Shown here one piece after another: positions 8,857-17,269 of a DNA stretch of 64,000 nt (the stretch's first letter is position 1; each line of letters starts with the position of its first letter). The notes under the pieces are model-generated. The model had not been told where the DNA came from. It ran no database searches and saw only the letters and a program-made list of their open reading frames with translations. A program made the position numbers and the translations under genes. This DNA is from Phycisphaerales bacterium (GTDB lineage Bacteria; Planctomycetota; Phycisphaerae; Phycisphaerales; UBA1924). Location of the stretch: the NCBI GenBank assembly GCA_020845755.1, contig JADLFE010000007.1, positions 124,001 through 188,000 of the forward strand, given 5' to 3'.

Positions 8857-9125
8857 GACGAGAACCTCCGAGTCGGCGGCGGGCGCGAGGTTTCGCGCCT
8901 GGGCGCACCGATACCGGAGGGAATATCGGCCGGGACGGGCCAAGGGCGGGAGGGAATCGGGCGGGGTGTTTGGCCGGGTCGGTTGGCGGCGGAAGATGCG
9001 CGGGACTTCGGCGAATCCTGCGGTGGCGCGGTACGCTTTGCACGAGTCGGCCGGCGGCGGAGCCCGCGGTGGAGTGGCCGGCGATGGCTTGGTGCGAAAG
9101 ACCGCACGAAGGACTGGGAGCACGG

Positions 9126-9782
9126 ATGATCACCAGGATCACAGGGACGATCCGCGAGGCCGGGGCACTGTGCGTCACGCTGGAAGTCGGCGAGGGCGGG
9201 CTTTGGTATGAGGTGCTGGTGCCGGCGTATGTGGGTGAGTCGGCCGCGGGGCGCGTGGGCGAGCGGATCACGCTGGTGACGCTGCAGTACCTTGAGGGGC
9301 AGGGGCAGGGCTCGTCGTTCATCCCGAGGTTGATCGGGTTTGAGAAGAGCGAGGACCGGCGGTTCTTTGAACTGTTCACGACGGTGAAGGGGATCGGGAA
9401 TCGCAAGGCGCTGCGGGCGATGGCAATGCCGCCGTCGACGATCGCGCGGGCGATCGCGGATCGGAACGCGCGCGCGCTGACGGAATTGCCGGAGATCGGC
9501 AAGCGAATGGCGGAGACGGTGATCGCGGAACTCTTCGGGAAGGTGGACGGATACCTGGCGCTGGGCGAGGTTGCGAATCTTGATCGGGCGATCGAGCCGC
9601 GGGGGATGGTGGTGTCGGGCCCGGATGAAGAGGCGGTGGCGGCGCTGCTCGCGCTGGGTGAGCAACGCGCGGACGCGGAGCGATTGGTGGCACGGGCGAG
9701 CGAGCGGCTGGCGAAGGCCGGCACGCCCGCGGCCAGCGCGGACGACCTGGTGTCGGCGGTGTTCGCGGGGCGGGGGGCGTAG
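9126..9782 (+). CDS. ruvA: Holliday junction branch migration protein RuvA
   Basis: A 218-residue protein with the RuvA layout: an OB-fold N-terminus starting MITRITGTI, two helix-hairpin-helix motifs (TVKGIGNRKALRAM and LPEIGKRMAETVI), a linker, and the C-terminal domain III (DEEAVAALLALGEQRADAERLV) that contacts RuvB. RuvA tetramers hold the four-way junction while RuvB drives branch migration. The ATG start has GGGAG eight bases upstream. ruvB and ruvC are not adjacent in this window. The gene is divergent from the CapD-type gene across a 269-base region. Confidence 0.92.
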   Translation: MITRITGTIREAGALCVTLEVGEGGLWYEVLVPAYVGESAAGRVGERITLVTLQYLEGQGQGSSFIPRLIGFEKSEDRRFFELFTTVKGIGNRKALRAMAMPPSTIARAIADRNARALTELPEIGKRMAETVIAELFGKVDGYLALGEVANLDRAIEPRGMVVSGPDEEAVAALLALGEQRADAERLVARASERLAKAGTPAASADDLVSAVFAGRGA

Positions 9783-9864
9783 AGAAATCGCCGAATGGCA
9801 ACCGAAGAAGAGAGCACCGACCGCGACGCGCCGTCGGTGGCACGGCGCGCGGTGACTCAAAGAA

Positions 9865-9887
9865 CGTGGTCAACAGGGTTGACCACG
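9865..9887. repeat. palindromic dispersed repeat, family 2, copy 1
   Basis: A perfect inverted repeat: CGTGGTCAAC, loop AGG, GTTGACCACG, followed by CCACCC. Related but imperfect palindromes occur at 18145-18169 and 55736-55763. There is no U-tract, so a classic terminator is unlikely; it resembles a REP-type dispersed element. Confidence 0.75.
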
Positions 9888-10062
9888 CCACCCGGAGCGA
9901 GAGGAGTCACCGACCGGCGGGGACCGCCGGGCCACCCAAGGCCGGTGTATTCACTTGTCAAAGACGCCGGAGTTGCGCCTCGGGCGAACTCGCTCGAGGC
10001 CTGGCCCAGGTGAGGGCGCGGTGAACACACGCGCGCTCCAGACAGGGGGCGGACGGACACTT

Positions 10063-10100
10063 TGGTGCGCACAGACGCGGTGATTCGTAGGCACTAGCCA
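10063..10100. repeat. degenerate direct repeat, copy A
   Basis: 38 bases starting TGGTGCGCACAGACGCGGTG, matching copy B at 10221-10258 at all but a few positions. Function unknown. Confidence 0.65.
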
Positions 10101-10220
10101 CTTGGCAGTGGGCACGAGGGAAAGCCAGAAGACAAGGCCGGGGAGGGAGTTGCGCGTGCGGGGAAAGTGCGCGAAGATTTTTTTCGGGAATTCTGGGAGT
10201 GGCTCGAGAGACTGACGCTC

Positions 10221-10258
10221 TGGTGCGCACAAATGCGGTGATTAGTATGCACTAACTG
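10221..10258. repeat. degenerate direct repeat, copy B
   Basis: 38 bases starting TGGTGCGCACAAATGCGGTG, offset 158 bases from copy A. The sequence between the copies is not obviously repeated. Confidence 0.65.
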
Positions 10259-10423
10259 ACAGACATCGGGCATCGGGCATCAGGCATCGGTGGAAGAGAA
10301 GAAGGGACGCAGAAGCGGGGTGGCAAGTTGAAAGCCAAGACACACCCTCCCTCACGGCGGGCACCTGACGCGAACAAAGCACACCTTCGCGCGCGATCGG
10401 GCAGATGACGGCGAGGGCGTGCG

Positions 10424-11758
10424 TCAGTAGGTGAAGTTGGCGTTGGGGTCGGTGGAGCCGGGGGCGGTGCCGCCGGTGTTGCCCAGGACGGCGCCGGCGG
10501 CTGAGCCTTGGACAACGAGGATGGTGTTCCCGGCGACGACGTCCCAGTTGGTGGTGTTCCCGGAGCAAGTGTTCTTGATGATGATGTTTCCGGCGGTGTC
10601 GACGTCGATGCCACGGTCGGCGCCGATGCAGTTGTTGCCTTCGACGCGGTTGTCGGCGCCCGTGGCGTGAATGTTCGCGCCGTTGCCGCTGCCGTTGCCG
10701 TTCCCTGTGCACGAATTGCCGCGGAGCAGGCAACTACTGGAGCAGAGGATCCCGTCGGAGGGGTTGTAGTAGGCGGAGCAGTCGGTGACGCAACTGTCGG
10801 AACCGACATTCAGGCCGTTGAGGCCGTTCCCGGTCGCGGCGCAGTTGGAGAGCGTGCACCCGCTGAGCGCGAAGACTCCGCTTCCGGTATTTCCGAACGC
10901 CGTGCAGTTGGAGAGCGTGCACCCATAATCGGTGTTGAAGCCCGTGCTGGCGTTGGAGTACGCCGAGCAGTTCGAGAGCGTAGCGGAGGAGCCGACGGTG
11001 AAGCCGTACGTGTCGTTGGAAATTGCTGAACAATTGGCGAGCGCGCTTCCCGTGTCGGTGAGGAAACCTCCGAGGGAATTGTCCTTCGCGGAGCAGTCCG
11101 AGAGGGTGGAGTTCTCGCCGGCGCGGATGCCGTAGTCGCCGTTCAGAAGGGCGGTGCAGTTGACGAGGTGGCTGGATTGGCTGGTGAAGAAGCCTTTACC
11201 GGCGTTCTGGGTCGCGGAACAGTTGGTCATCGTGCATGCGAGGCCTGCTTGGATGCCGATGCCGGCGTTGTTGCTGGCACGCACATTCTCGATGGAACAG
11301 TTCTTCGCCAGATGTGAGCCGACGTCTACGGCGTCACCGCCCCAATCGCGGACGGAGCCGTTGCGGATGGTGATATTGGTCAGCCCCGCAACTGAAGTCA
11401 TTACACCGTCGTAGCCGGCGAAGGCGGTGCTGCCGACAAGGTCGAAGCCGTTGAGGTCGAGGGTGACGCCGCTGGCGGCGATCTCGATGCCGTGTTTGCC
11501 GACGACGCCGGTGATGTTGCCGGTGAGGTAGTAGGAGCCGGGCTGGGTGATCTTGAAGAGGCTGTCGGCGTCGCCGGGGGTGTTGGTGGAATTGATGGCG
11601 ATGCGGGGCTCGACCTCGGTAAGTGTCTTGTAGGTGGACGAGACAGCGCCTCCGGGCGGTTTGAGGGGGCCGGCCCAGACGAGCGTGGAGATCACGCCGC
11701 CGGCGGCGAGGAGGGTGAGGGCGATGCGGGCGAGGGAGTTGGTGTTCGGGGCGAGCAT
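10424..11758 (-). CDS. secreted right-handed beta-helix protein, array member 1
   Basis: A 444-residue protein, the longest of five tandem paralogs. Signal peptide: LARIALTLLAAGGVISTLVWA. A conserved N-terminal block follows (STYKTLTEVEPRIAIN...ITQPGSYYLTGNITGV...GVTLDLNGFDL), then parallel beta-helix (PbH1) coils. Eight coils are almost exactly 21 residues long, each carrying Asn/Asp-Cys-Ser/Thr-Ala at the same place (NCSA, NCTA, DCSA), so the cysteines should stack as a ladder. The C-terminal block GADRGIDVDTAGNIIIKNTC...NWDVVAGN and the end DPNANFTY are shared by all members. The fold is that of pectate lyases and adhesins, but no catalytic motif is recognised. Likely co-transcribed with members 2 and 3, since only 87 bases separate it from member 2. 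An AGGAACC site precedes the ATG. Confidence 0.88.
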   Translation of the reverse strand: MLAPNTNSLARIALTLLAAGGVISTLVWAGPLKPPGGAVSSTYKTLTEVEPRIAINSTNTPGDADSLFKITQPGSYYLTGNITGVVGKHGIEIAASGVTLDLNGFDLVGSTAFAGYDGVMTSVAGLTNITIRNGSVRDWGGDAVDVGSHLAKNCSIENVRASNNAGIGIQAGLACTMTNCSATQNAGKGFFTSQSSHLVNCTALLNGDYGIRAGENSTLSDCSAKDNSLGGFLTDTGSALANCSAISNDTYGFTVGSSATLSNCSAYSNASTGFNTDYGCTLSNCTAFGNTGSGVFALSGCTLSNCAATGNGLNGLNVGSDSCVTDCSAYYNPSDGILCSSSCLLRGNSCTGNGNGSGNGANIHATGADNRVEGNNCIGADRGIDVDTAGNIIIKNTCSGNTTNWDVVAGNTILVVQGSAAGAVLGNTGGTAPGSTDPNANFTY

Positions 11759-11845
11759 GACGGGTTCCTTTGGCTGGCTGAGTTTCTCGGGGCGGTGAGG
11801 CCATCGGTGACCGATGCGATGCTGCTGTGATGTCGGGGCGGACTG

Positions 11846-12982
11846 CTAGTAGGTGAAGTTGGCGTTGGGGTCGGTGGAGCCGAGGGAGGCGCCGCCGGAG
11901 TTTCCGAGGATGGCACCGCCGGTGGTCGCGCTAACGACGAGGCAGGCGTTTCCGGCGACAACGTCCCAGTTGGTGGTGTTCCCGGAGCAGGTGTTCCGGA
12001 CGATGATGTTGCCGGCGACGTCCACGTCGATGCCACGGTCGGCGCTGGTACAGACGTTGCTCTCGATGCGGTTGTCAGCGCCGTAGGCGTGGATGCCTGC
12101 GCCGTCGCCCGAGTTGGACCCATTGAATAGGCAGGAATTGTCTGTGATCCTGCATTCGGTGGCACACTTGATTCCGTCGAGGGAATTGGCACGGGCGATG
12201 CAGTTGGTGATGGCGGAGCCGCCGAGTGCAACGAAGCCGCAACCGGAGTTCAAGTACGACGTGCAGTTGCTGGCGTTCGCGCCGGAGAGATAGAAGCCGT
12301 CGGCGTTACCCACGGCCACGCAGTTTGAGACGGTACTCCCGGCGCCAATGAACATGCCTGTCTGGATGGCCGCATCCGCCACACAGTCCCGAACGGTGTT
12401 TGCCATGCCGGTGTAATAGCCCGTGAGCCCCCCGCGGGAGACACACTGCGATATCTCCGATCGGGTGCCTAGATAGAAACTGACTCCGGCGCAGCCCGTG
12501 ACAACGATCCCCTGGATGCGACATCCGGCTGTTGGAGTCGTAATGAAATCGATCCCATCCTGTCCCCAGTTCCGGATCGAGCCGTTTAGAACGGCGATGT
12601 TGGTGAGACCGCTGGTCGTGACGGTCACCCCGTCGACATTCCCCATCGAAGCGACGCCGATGAGTTCGAAGCCGTTGAGGTCGAGGGTGACGCCGCTGGC
12701 GGCGATTTCGATGCCGTGCTTGCCGACGACGCCGGTGATGTTGCCGGTGAGGTAGTAGGAGCCGGGCTGGGTGATTTTGTAGAGGCTGTCGGCGTCACCG
12801 GGCGTGTTGGAGGAATTGATGGCGATGCGGGGCTCGACTTCGGTGAGTGTCTTGTAGGTTGAGGAGACAGCGCCGCTTGGCGGGTTGAGGGGACCGGCCC
12901 AGACGAGCGTGGAGATCACGCCGCCGGCGGTGAGGAGGGTGAGGGCAACGCGGGCGAGGGTGTTGGTGTTCGGGGCGAGCAT
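11846..12982 (-). CDS. secreted right-handed beta-helix protein, array member 2
   Basis: A 378-residue paralog of member 1. The signal peptide, N-terminal block (residues about 28-105) and C-terminal block (about 305-378) are close to member 1, while the middle is different: it begins GLTNIAVLNGSIRNWGQDGIDF and has fewer coils (RDCVADA, SNCVAVGN, SNCTSYLN, TNCIARAN). It ends LGSTDPNANFTY with a TAG stop. The upstream spacer (12983-13070) is similar in sequence to the spacer upstream of member 1, including the GGTTCCTT and GCTGAGTTTCTCGG stretches on the plus strand, so the gene and its leader were duplicated together. Likely function: surface or extracellular polysaccharide binding, unproven. 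Confidence 0.87.
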   Translation of the reverse strand: MLAPNTNTLARVALTLLTAGGVISTLVWAGPLNPPSGAVSSTYKTLTEVEPRIAINSSNTPGDADSLYKITQPGSYYLTGNITGVVGKHGIEIAASGVTLDLNGFELIGVASMGNVDGVTVTTSGLTNIAVLNGSIRNWGQDGIDFITTPTAGCRIQGIVVTGCAGVSFYLGTRSEISQCVSRGGLTGYYTGMANTVRDCVADAAIQTGMFIGAGSTVSNCVAVGNADGFYLSGANASNCTSYLNSGCGFVALGGSAITNCIARANSLDGIKCATECRITDNSCLFNGSNSGDGAGIHAYGADNRIESNVCTSADRGIDVDVAGNIIVRNTCSGNTTNWDVVAGNACLVVSATTGGAILGNSGGASLGSTDPNANFTY

Positions 12983-13070
12983 GACGGGTTCCTTGGGCGT
13001 GCTGAGTTTCTCGGAGCGGCGGTGCGATTGGTGACCGAATGCGATGCTGCTGTGGGATCGGGGTGATTTA

Positions 13071-14222
13071 CTAGTAGGTGAAGTTGGCGTTGGGGTCGGT
13101 GGAGCCGAGGGCGCTTGCGGCGGCGCTTCCGCTAACCGCGGCCCCGTATGGCGTCACGACAATCGGTCCGTAGGCGTTTCCGGCGATGATGTCCCAGTTG
13201 ATGGTGTTCGTGGAGCAAGTGTTCTTGATGATGATGTTGCCGGCGGAGGCCACCCTGATGCCGTAATCGGCGAAACTGCAGTTGTTTCCTTCGATGCGGT
13301 TGTCGTAGCTGCTGACATAGATGCCGGCGCCGTCGGTCGTCGCGTTCCCATTGTTCGTGCACGTATTTCCAACGATCATGCACGCATTCCCGCACGAGAA
13401 GCCATGGGCGACGTTGTAGCGGGCGGTGCAATTGAGGATCGTGCAGCCGCTCACCGCGATGAAACCGTCACTGTTGTTCGAGTACGCGGCGCAATTGCTG
13501 GCGACCGCGCCGTACCCGAGACTGAATCCGTCGGTATTGTTGGTGGCCGAGCAGTTCGAGATATTGCATCCGGAGTACAGATAGATTCCTGTGTTGGTGC
13601 TGTTGCTTGCAGAACAATCGCGCACGATGCTCGAGCCGTTGGCGTAGATGCCCCACGACCCTCCGTTGGTAACACATCGAGAGACTGCGGTTTTTTCACT
13701 CACATAGATCCCGATCCGGGTGTTTCCGGAAGCGATGATTCCCTCGATTCGACAAGAGTTCGCGGCGGCCGTGCCGAAGTTAATACCATCCCGCCCCCAG
13801 TTTCGGATGGAGCCATTCATGACGGTGAGATTGGTGAGGCCACCGACGTAGTCGGTTACGCCGTCGTAGCTGCCCATAGAGGGGAAGCCGACGAGGTCGA
13901 AGCCGTTGAGGTCGAGGGTGACGCCGCTTGCGGCGATCTCGATGCCGTGCTTGGCGGCAACTCCGGCAATGTTGCCGGTGAGGTAATAGGAGCCGGGCTG
14001 GGTGATTTTGAAGAGGCTGTCGGCGTCGCCGGGAGTGTTGGTTGAGTTGATCGCGATGCGGGGCTCGACCTCGGTGAGTGTCTTGTAGGTGGAGGAGACA
14101 GCGCCGCCGGGTGGGTTAAGCGGGCCGGCCCAGACAAGGGTGGAGATCACGCCGCCGGCGGCCAGAAGCGTGAGGGCGAGGCGGGCGAGGGTGTGCTTGC
14201 GAGAGTCGGAGGGGGCGAACAT
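13071..14222 (-). CDS. secreted right-handed beta-helix protein, array member 3
   Basis: A 383-residue paralog. Start chosen at ATG 14222 (MFAPSDSRKHTLARLALTLL) because AAGGACC lies eight bases upstream; a longer frame to 14333 has no such site. The N-terminal block is shared with the array; the middle is divergent and Tyr/Asn-rich (GIYLYSGCNISNCSATNN, SNCAAYSN, LNCTARYN). The C-terminal block keeps GNIIIKNTCSTNTINWDIIAGN, but the segment before the common end is changed (AYGPIVVTPYGAAVSG), making it the most diverged tail of the five. It ends DPNANFTY, TAG. Its leader carries a degenerate copy of the shared upstream element (14375-14456). Confidence 0.87.
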   Translation of the reverse strand: MFAPSDSRKHTLARLALTLLAAGGVISTLVWAGPLNPPGGAVSSTYKTLTEVEPRIAINSTNTPGDADSLFKITQPGSYYLTGNIAGVAAKHGIEIAASGVTLDLNGFDLVGFPSMGSYDGVTDYVGGLTNLTVMNGSIRNWGRDGINFGTAAANSCRIEGIIASGNTRIGIYVSEKTAVSRCVTNGGSWGIYANGSSIVRDCSASNSTNTGIYLYSGCNISNCSATNNTDGFSLGYGAVASNCAAYSNNSDGFIAVSGCTILNCTARYNVAHGFSCGNACMIVGNTCTNNGNATTDGAGIYVSSYDNRIEGNNCSFADYGIRVASAGNIIIKNTCSTNTINWDIIAGNAYGPIVVTPYGAAVSGSAAASALGSTDPNANFTY

Positions 14223-14550
14223 GGTGGGGTCCTTGCGAGATGGGCGAGCGAGTGAGCGCGAGATGCAACCGCAGGCCGTCGGAATCCGACGGTGCGACGC
14301 TGCGTATGTGAATATACCCTTGAATATCCGCAATCAGAAGACGATTTGAGGCGAGTGAATGCGGGGGTATCCGTCTGTTCGCATGGCGTTCGAGTCGTTG
14401 GCGAATCGGGCTTGAAGCCTGAAGTAGATCAAGGCTCCGGCGCGAGTTCGCGGACGTCGGCATCGCAGGCGGGCGTGGCGGAACATCACGACGGGCGGCG
14501 GCGTGCAGCAGACGCAACGATCTGGCGGTGGGAATTCAGGCGGTGAATCG
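14223..14550 (-). other. intergenic leader of array member 3 (328 bases)
   Basis: No gene is supported. The stretch contains the degenerate shared upstream element at 14375-14456 and an AT-rich patch near 14305-14350 (unusual in this GC-rich window), which could include a promoter for member 3 on the minus strand. Confidence 0.55.
14375..14456 (-). promoter_or_regulatory. shared upstream element of beta-helix genes, degenerate copy
   Basis: Homologous to 15801-15881 and 17485-17566: plus-strand pieces CTGTTCGCATGGCGTTCGAG, GGCGAATCGGGC and GAGTTCGCGGACG align in order. The inner palindrome is lost here (CGTTCGAGTCGTTGG). It lies 153-234 bases upstream of member 3. Confidence 0.5.
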
Positions 14551-15690
14551 CTAGTAAGTGAAGTTGGCGTTGGGGTCGGTCGAGCCGGGGGCGGTGCCTC
14601 CGGTGTTGCCAAGTACGGCGCCGGCGGAGGAGCCTTGGACGACGAGGATGGTGTTTCCGGCGGCGACATCCCAGTTGGTGGTGTTTCCGGAGCACGTGTT
14701 CTTGGAGATGAAGTTGCCGCCGACATCGACGTCGATGCCGCGATCGGCGCTGAGGCAGTGATTGGACTCGATGCGGTTGTCGAATCCGGTGGCGTGGATA
14801 TTCGCGCCGTCGTTGGCGCCGCCTACCCCGTTGGATGTACAAGTATTGCCGATGATCGTGCATCCGGAGACACACTTGATTCCGTCGAGGTTGTTGGAGC
14901 TGGAAGTGCAGTTCACAATCTTGGTACCGTCGTATGCGATAAAGCCATTTCCGGTGTTCTGGTACGCCGCACAGTCGGTGACGGTCGTGCCGCCGTTGAC
15001 ATTGAAGCCGTCTGCGTTCGCGTTGGCCACAGAGCTTGTGACGACGCATCCGTGCTGGATGAGCATGCCCTGTTGGGACGCCGCGCTCACCGTGCAGTCG
15101 TGAATGGTGCAAGCCGAGATGGCATAGATGCCCTTTGTGCCACCATTGGAGGTGCAATGCGAGATGACGGATCGACTATGGACACTAAAGCCGATCTCTG
15201 CGTTGCCCGTGGCCACGACGCTTTCGATGCGGCAGGCGTAGGCGGTTTGCGAATGGAAATCGATCCCATCCTGTCCCCAGTTTCGGATCGAGCCGTTGAC
15301 AACCGCGAGGTTGGTGAGGCCGAAGACGCTTGCGTAGATGCCGTCGAAGGCGCCCATGGAGGCGACACCAACGAGGCTGAAGCCATTGAGGTCGATACTC
15401 ACGCCGCTGGTTGCGATTTCGATGCCGTGCTTGCCGATGACGCCGGTGATGTTCCCGGTGAGGTAGTAGGAACCGGGCTGGGTGATCTTGAAGAGACTGT
15501 CGGCGTCGCCGGGGGTATTGGAGGCGTTGATGGCGATGCGGGGCTCGACCTCGGTGAGTGTCTTGTAGGTGGAGGAGACCGCGCCGCCGGGAGGATTGAG
15601 CGGGCCGGCCCAGACGAGGGCGGAGATCACGCCGCCGGCGGCGAGGAGGGTGAGGGCGACGCGTGCGAGGGTGTTGTTGGCGACGGTCAT
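14551..15690 (-). CDS. secreted right-handed beta-helix protein, array member 4
   Basis: A 379-residue paralog with signal peptide TLARVALTLLAAGGVISALVWA, the common N-terminal block (GVSIDLNGFSLVGVASMGAF), a divergent beta-helix middle (HDCTVSAASQQGML, TDCAAYQN, VNCTSSSN) and the common tail GFDNRIESNHCLSADRGIDV...NWDVAAGNTILVVQGSSAG ending DPNANFTY. The coil GGTKGIYAISACT matches the pattern of members 2 and 3. Its start has AAGGACC nine bases upstream. Own leader of 385 bases with the shared upstream element at 15801-15881, so it may begin its own transcript. Confidence 0.87.
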   Translation of the reverse strand: MTVANNTLARVALTLLAAGGVISALVWAGPLNPPGGAVSSTYKTLTEVEPRIAINASNTPGDADSLFKITQPGSYYLTGNITGVIGKHGIEIATSGVSIDLNGFSLVGVASMGAFDGIYASVFGLTNLAVVNGSIRNWGQDGIDFHSQTAYACRIESVVATGNAEIGFSVHSRSVISHCTSNGGTKGIYAISACTIHDCTVSAASQQGMLIQHGCVVTSSVANANADGFNVNGGTTVTDCAAYQNTGNGFIAYDGTKIVNCTSSSNNLDGIKCVSGCTIIGNTCTSNGVGGANDGANIHATGFDNRIESNHCLSADRGIDVDVGGNFISKNTCSGNTTNWDVAAGNTILVVQGSSAGAVLGNTGGTAPGSTDPNANFTY

Positions 15691-16075
15691 GAGCGGGTCC
15701 TTTTCGAGTGAATTAGAAGGCGCGAATGGGGGGCGAGTTTACACCGGATGGTCCGCAATTCGGAAGTGCTTTTCGGCGGAATCGCGACTGGATTGCAGAG
15801 GTGTTCGGATCGCGTTCGATTCTCGAACGACTCGCCTCTGAAATCCGAAGAAGAGAAGAGGCCGGGCGCGTGTTCGCGGACGTTCGAGATGACTCGCCTC
15901 GAGCCGGGCGTCGAAGACCAAATCAAGGCAATGGGCGATTGGGAATGGTCCAGCGGAAAACGCGATGCACGAACCGATTCCGCGCCAGGACGCCCCCTCG
16001 GTAGTGGGAAGGAAGCCTCAGAAGGAGCTCGCCGACATTTGATCGAGTGCGAGCGTCGTGCGGAATCGTGATGTG
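15691..16075 (-). other. intergenic leader of array member 4 (385 bases)
   Basis: No gene is supported. It holds a well-kept copy of the shared upstream element (15801-15881) with its 17-bp palindrome. A TTTTCGGCGG stretch at 15770-15779 (plus strand) is also matched upstream of member 5 at 17456-17465. Open frames across it are repeated spuriously because the element itself is repeated. Confidence 0.6.
15801..15881 (-). promoter_or_regulatory. shared upstream element with 17-bp palindrome, copy at member 4
   Basis: On the plus strand GTGTTCGGATCGCGTTCGAT continues into TCTCGAACGA, identical to the copy at 17485 over the first 30 bases; it later contains AAATCCGAAGAAG and GTGTTCGCGGACG, also shared. 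The palindrome CGTTCGA-TTC-TCGAACG is at 15813-15829. It lies 111-191 bases upstream of member 4. Operator, promoter or RNA leader element: not resolved. Confidence 0.6.
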
Positions 16076-17269
16076 CTAGTAAGTGAAGTTGGCGTTGGGG
16101 TCGGTCGAGCCGGGGGCGGCGCCGCCGGCGTTGCCCAGGACGGCTCCAGAGGAGGAGGCTTGGACGACGAGGATGGTGTTTCCGGCGACAACGTCCCAGT
16201 TGGTGGTGTTCCCGGAGCAGGTATTTCGGATGATGATGTTGCCCAAGCTGGTACACTGGATGCCGAAGTCGCTGTCGGTGCAGTTGTTGGCTTCGATGCG
16301 ATTGTCCGACCCTGTCACGCGGATACCGGCGCCGACGGTGGCGGAGCTGGTCCCGCTGCTGTCGCAGGTGTTGTGCACGGCGATGCAATCCGAGGCAAGC
16401 GTGATTGCATCGAGGGAGTTGAACACCGCGGTGCAGTCGGAAACCGCGCTGCCGCTGCTGGCGGAGATGCCGCTCCCGAGATTGTTGTTGGCGGTGCAAT
16501 TGGTAACGCTTGAGCTGCTGGCGGCGATGCCGGGGCCATCGTTGCTGTTGGCGACGCAGTTGGCGAGCAAGCAGCTGGAGCTCGCGGAGATTCCGGCAAG
16601 GGCGTTGTCAGTGGCGGTGCAGTGGGTGACCGCGGAACTGGAGCTGGCGGACATACCGAAGACCAGGTTAGCCGTCGCCGTGCAGGCGGTGACGGTGCTC
16701 GAGACGACGAAGATCCCGGTGCCTTCGTTGGCACTTGCGACGCAGTTGACGACGGTGCTGTCACTGGCTGCGATGCCGGCGCCTCCGCAGCTGCTGACGC
16801 TGAGCCCCTCGAGGTGGCCGCCTTCGATGGCGAAGGTGTTCAGGTTGACGCCGGCGCCGGCGAAGCCGCGCACCGAGCCGTTTCGGATGTTGATGTTGCG
16901 GAGGGAGGAGACGGTGGTGCGGATGCCATCACCGGAGCCAGTGACGCCGGCGAGCTCGAATCCCATGAGGTCGAGGGTGACGCCGCTGGCGGCGATCTCG
17001 ATGCCGATTTTTCCGACCGCGCCGGTGATGTTGCCCGTGAGGTAGTAGGAGCCGGGCTGGGTGATCTTGAAGAGGCTGTCGGCGTCGCCGGGGGTGTTGG
17101 TGGCGTTGATGGCGATGCGCGGCTCGACCTCGGTGAGTGTCTTGTAGGTAGAGGAGACAGCGCCGCCGGGCGGGTTGAGCGGGCCGGCCCAGACGAGGGT
17201 GGAGATCACGCCGCCGGCGGCGAGAAGGGTGAGGGCGACGCGGGCGAGGGTGCTGGTCGGGGTGGTCAT
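16076..17269 (-). CDS. secreted right-handed beta-helix protein, array member 5
   Basis: A 397-residue paralog, first in the direction of transcription. Start at ATG 17269 (MTTPTSTLARVALTLL) with AGGACG upstream; a longer frame to 17548 runs through the repeated leader and is rejected. The N-terminal block is shared; the middle has a Ser/Ala-rich set of 20-21-residue coils (VVNCVASAN, TACTATAN, THCTATDN, ANCVANSN, TNCTANNN, SDCTAVFN) unlike the others. The tail GSDNRIEANNCTDSDFGI...NWDVVAGNTILVVQASSSG ends DPNANFTY. The Cys-per-coil pattern is kept. It is the most divergent middle of the array. Confidence 0.87.
   Translation of the reverse strand: MTTPTSTLARVALTLLAAGGVISTLVWAGPLNPPGGAVSSTYKTLTEVEPRIAINATNTPGDADSLFKITQPGSYYLTGNITGAVGKIGIEIAASGVTLDLMGFELAGVTGSGDGIRTTVSSLRNINIRNGSVRGFAGAGVNLNTFAIEGGHLEGLSVSSCGGAGIAASDSTVVNCVASANEGTGIFVVSSTVTACTATANLVFGMSASSSSAVTHCTATDNALAGISASSSCLLANCVANSNDGPGIAASSSSVTNCTANNNLGSGISASSGSAVSDCTAVFNSLDAITLASDCIAVHNTCDSSGTSSATVGAGIRVTGSDNRIEANNCTDSDFGIQCTSLGNIIIRNTCSGNTTNWDVVAGNTILVVQASSSGAVLGNAGGAAPGSTDPNANFTY

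Larger units (their letters stand above)
9783..10423. other. gene-free 640-base stretch with repeats
   Basis: No convincing gene is seen here. The stretch holds a perfect 10-bp inverted repeat at 9865-9887, a degenerate direct repeat pair (10063-10100 and 10221-10258), a short inverted repeat CCACT-TGGC-AGTGG near 10098, and a small tandem run of a GGCATC-like unit at 10264-10290. Short open frames here have low-complexity, Arg/Pro-rich composition and are rejected. Confidence 0.7.

Noticed and set aside
8120..9860. Long minus-strand frames opposite ruvA
   Set aside because: Low-complexity Arg/Pro/Ser composition; ruvA on the plus strand accounts for the region.
10264..10290. Short tandem run of a GGCATC-type unit considered as a CRISPR or satellite
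   Set aside because: Only a few imperfect units with no spacers; too short to be a CRISPR array.
15687..16499. Possible extra CDS in the leader of array member 4
   Set aside because: The same frame fragments recur upstream of member 5 and member 3, which shows that the DNA element is repeated, not that a protein is conserved.
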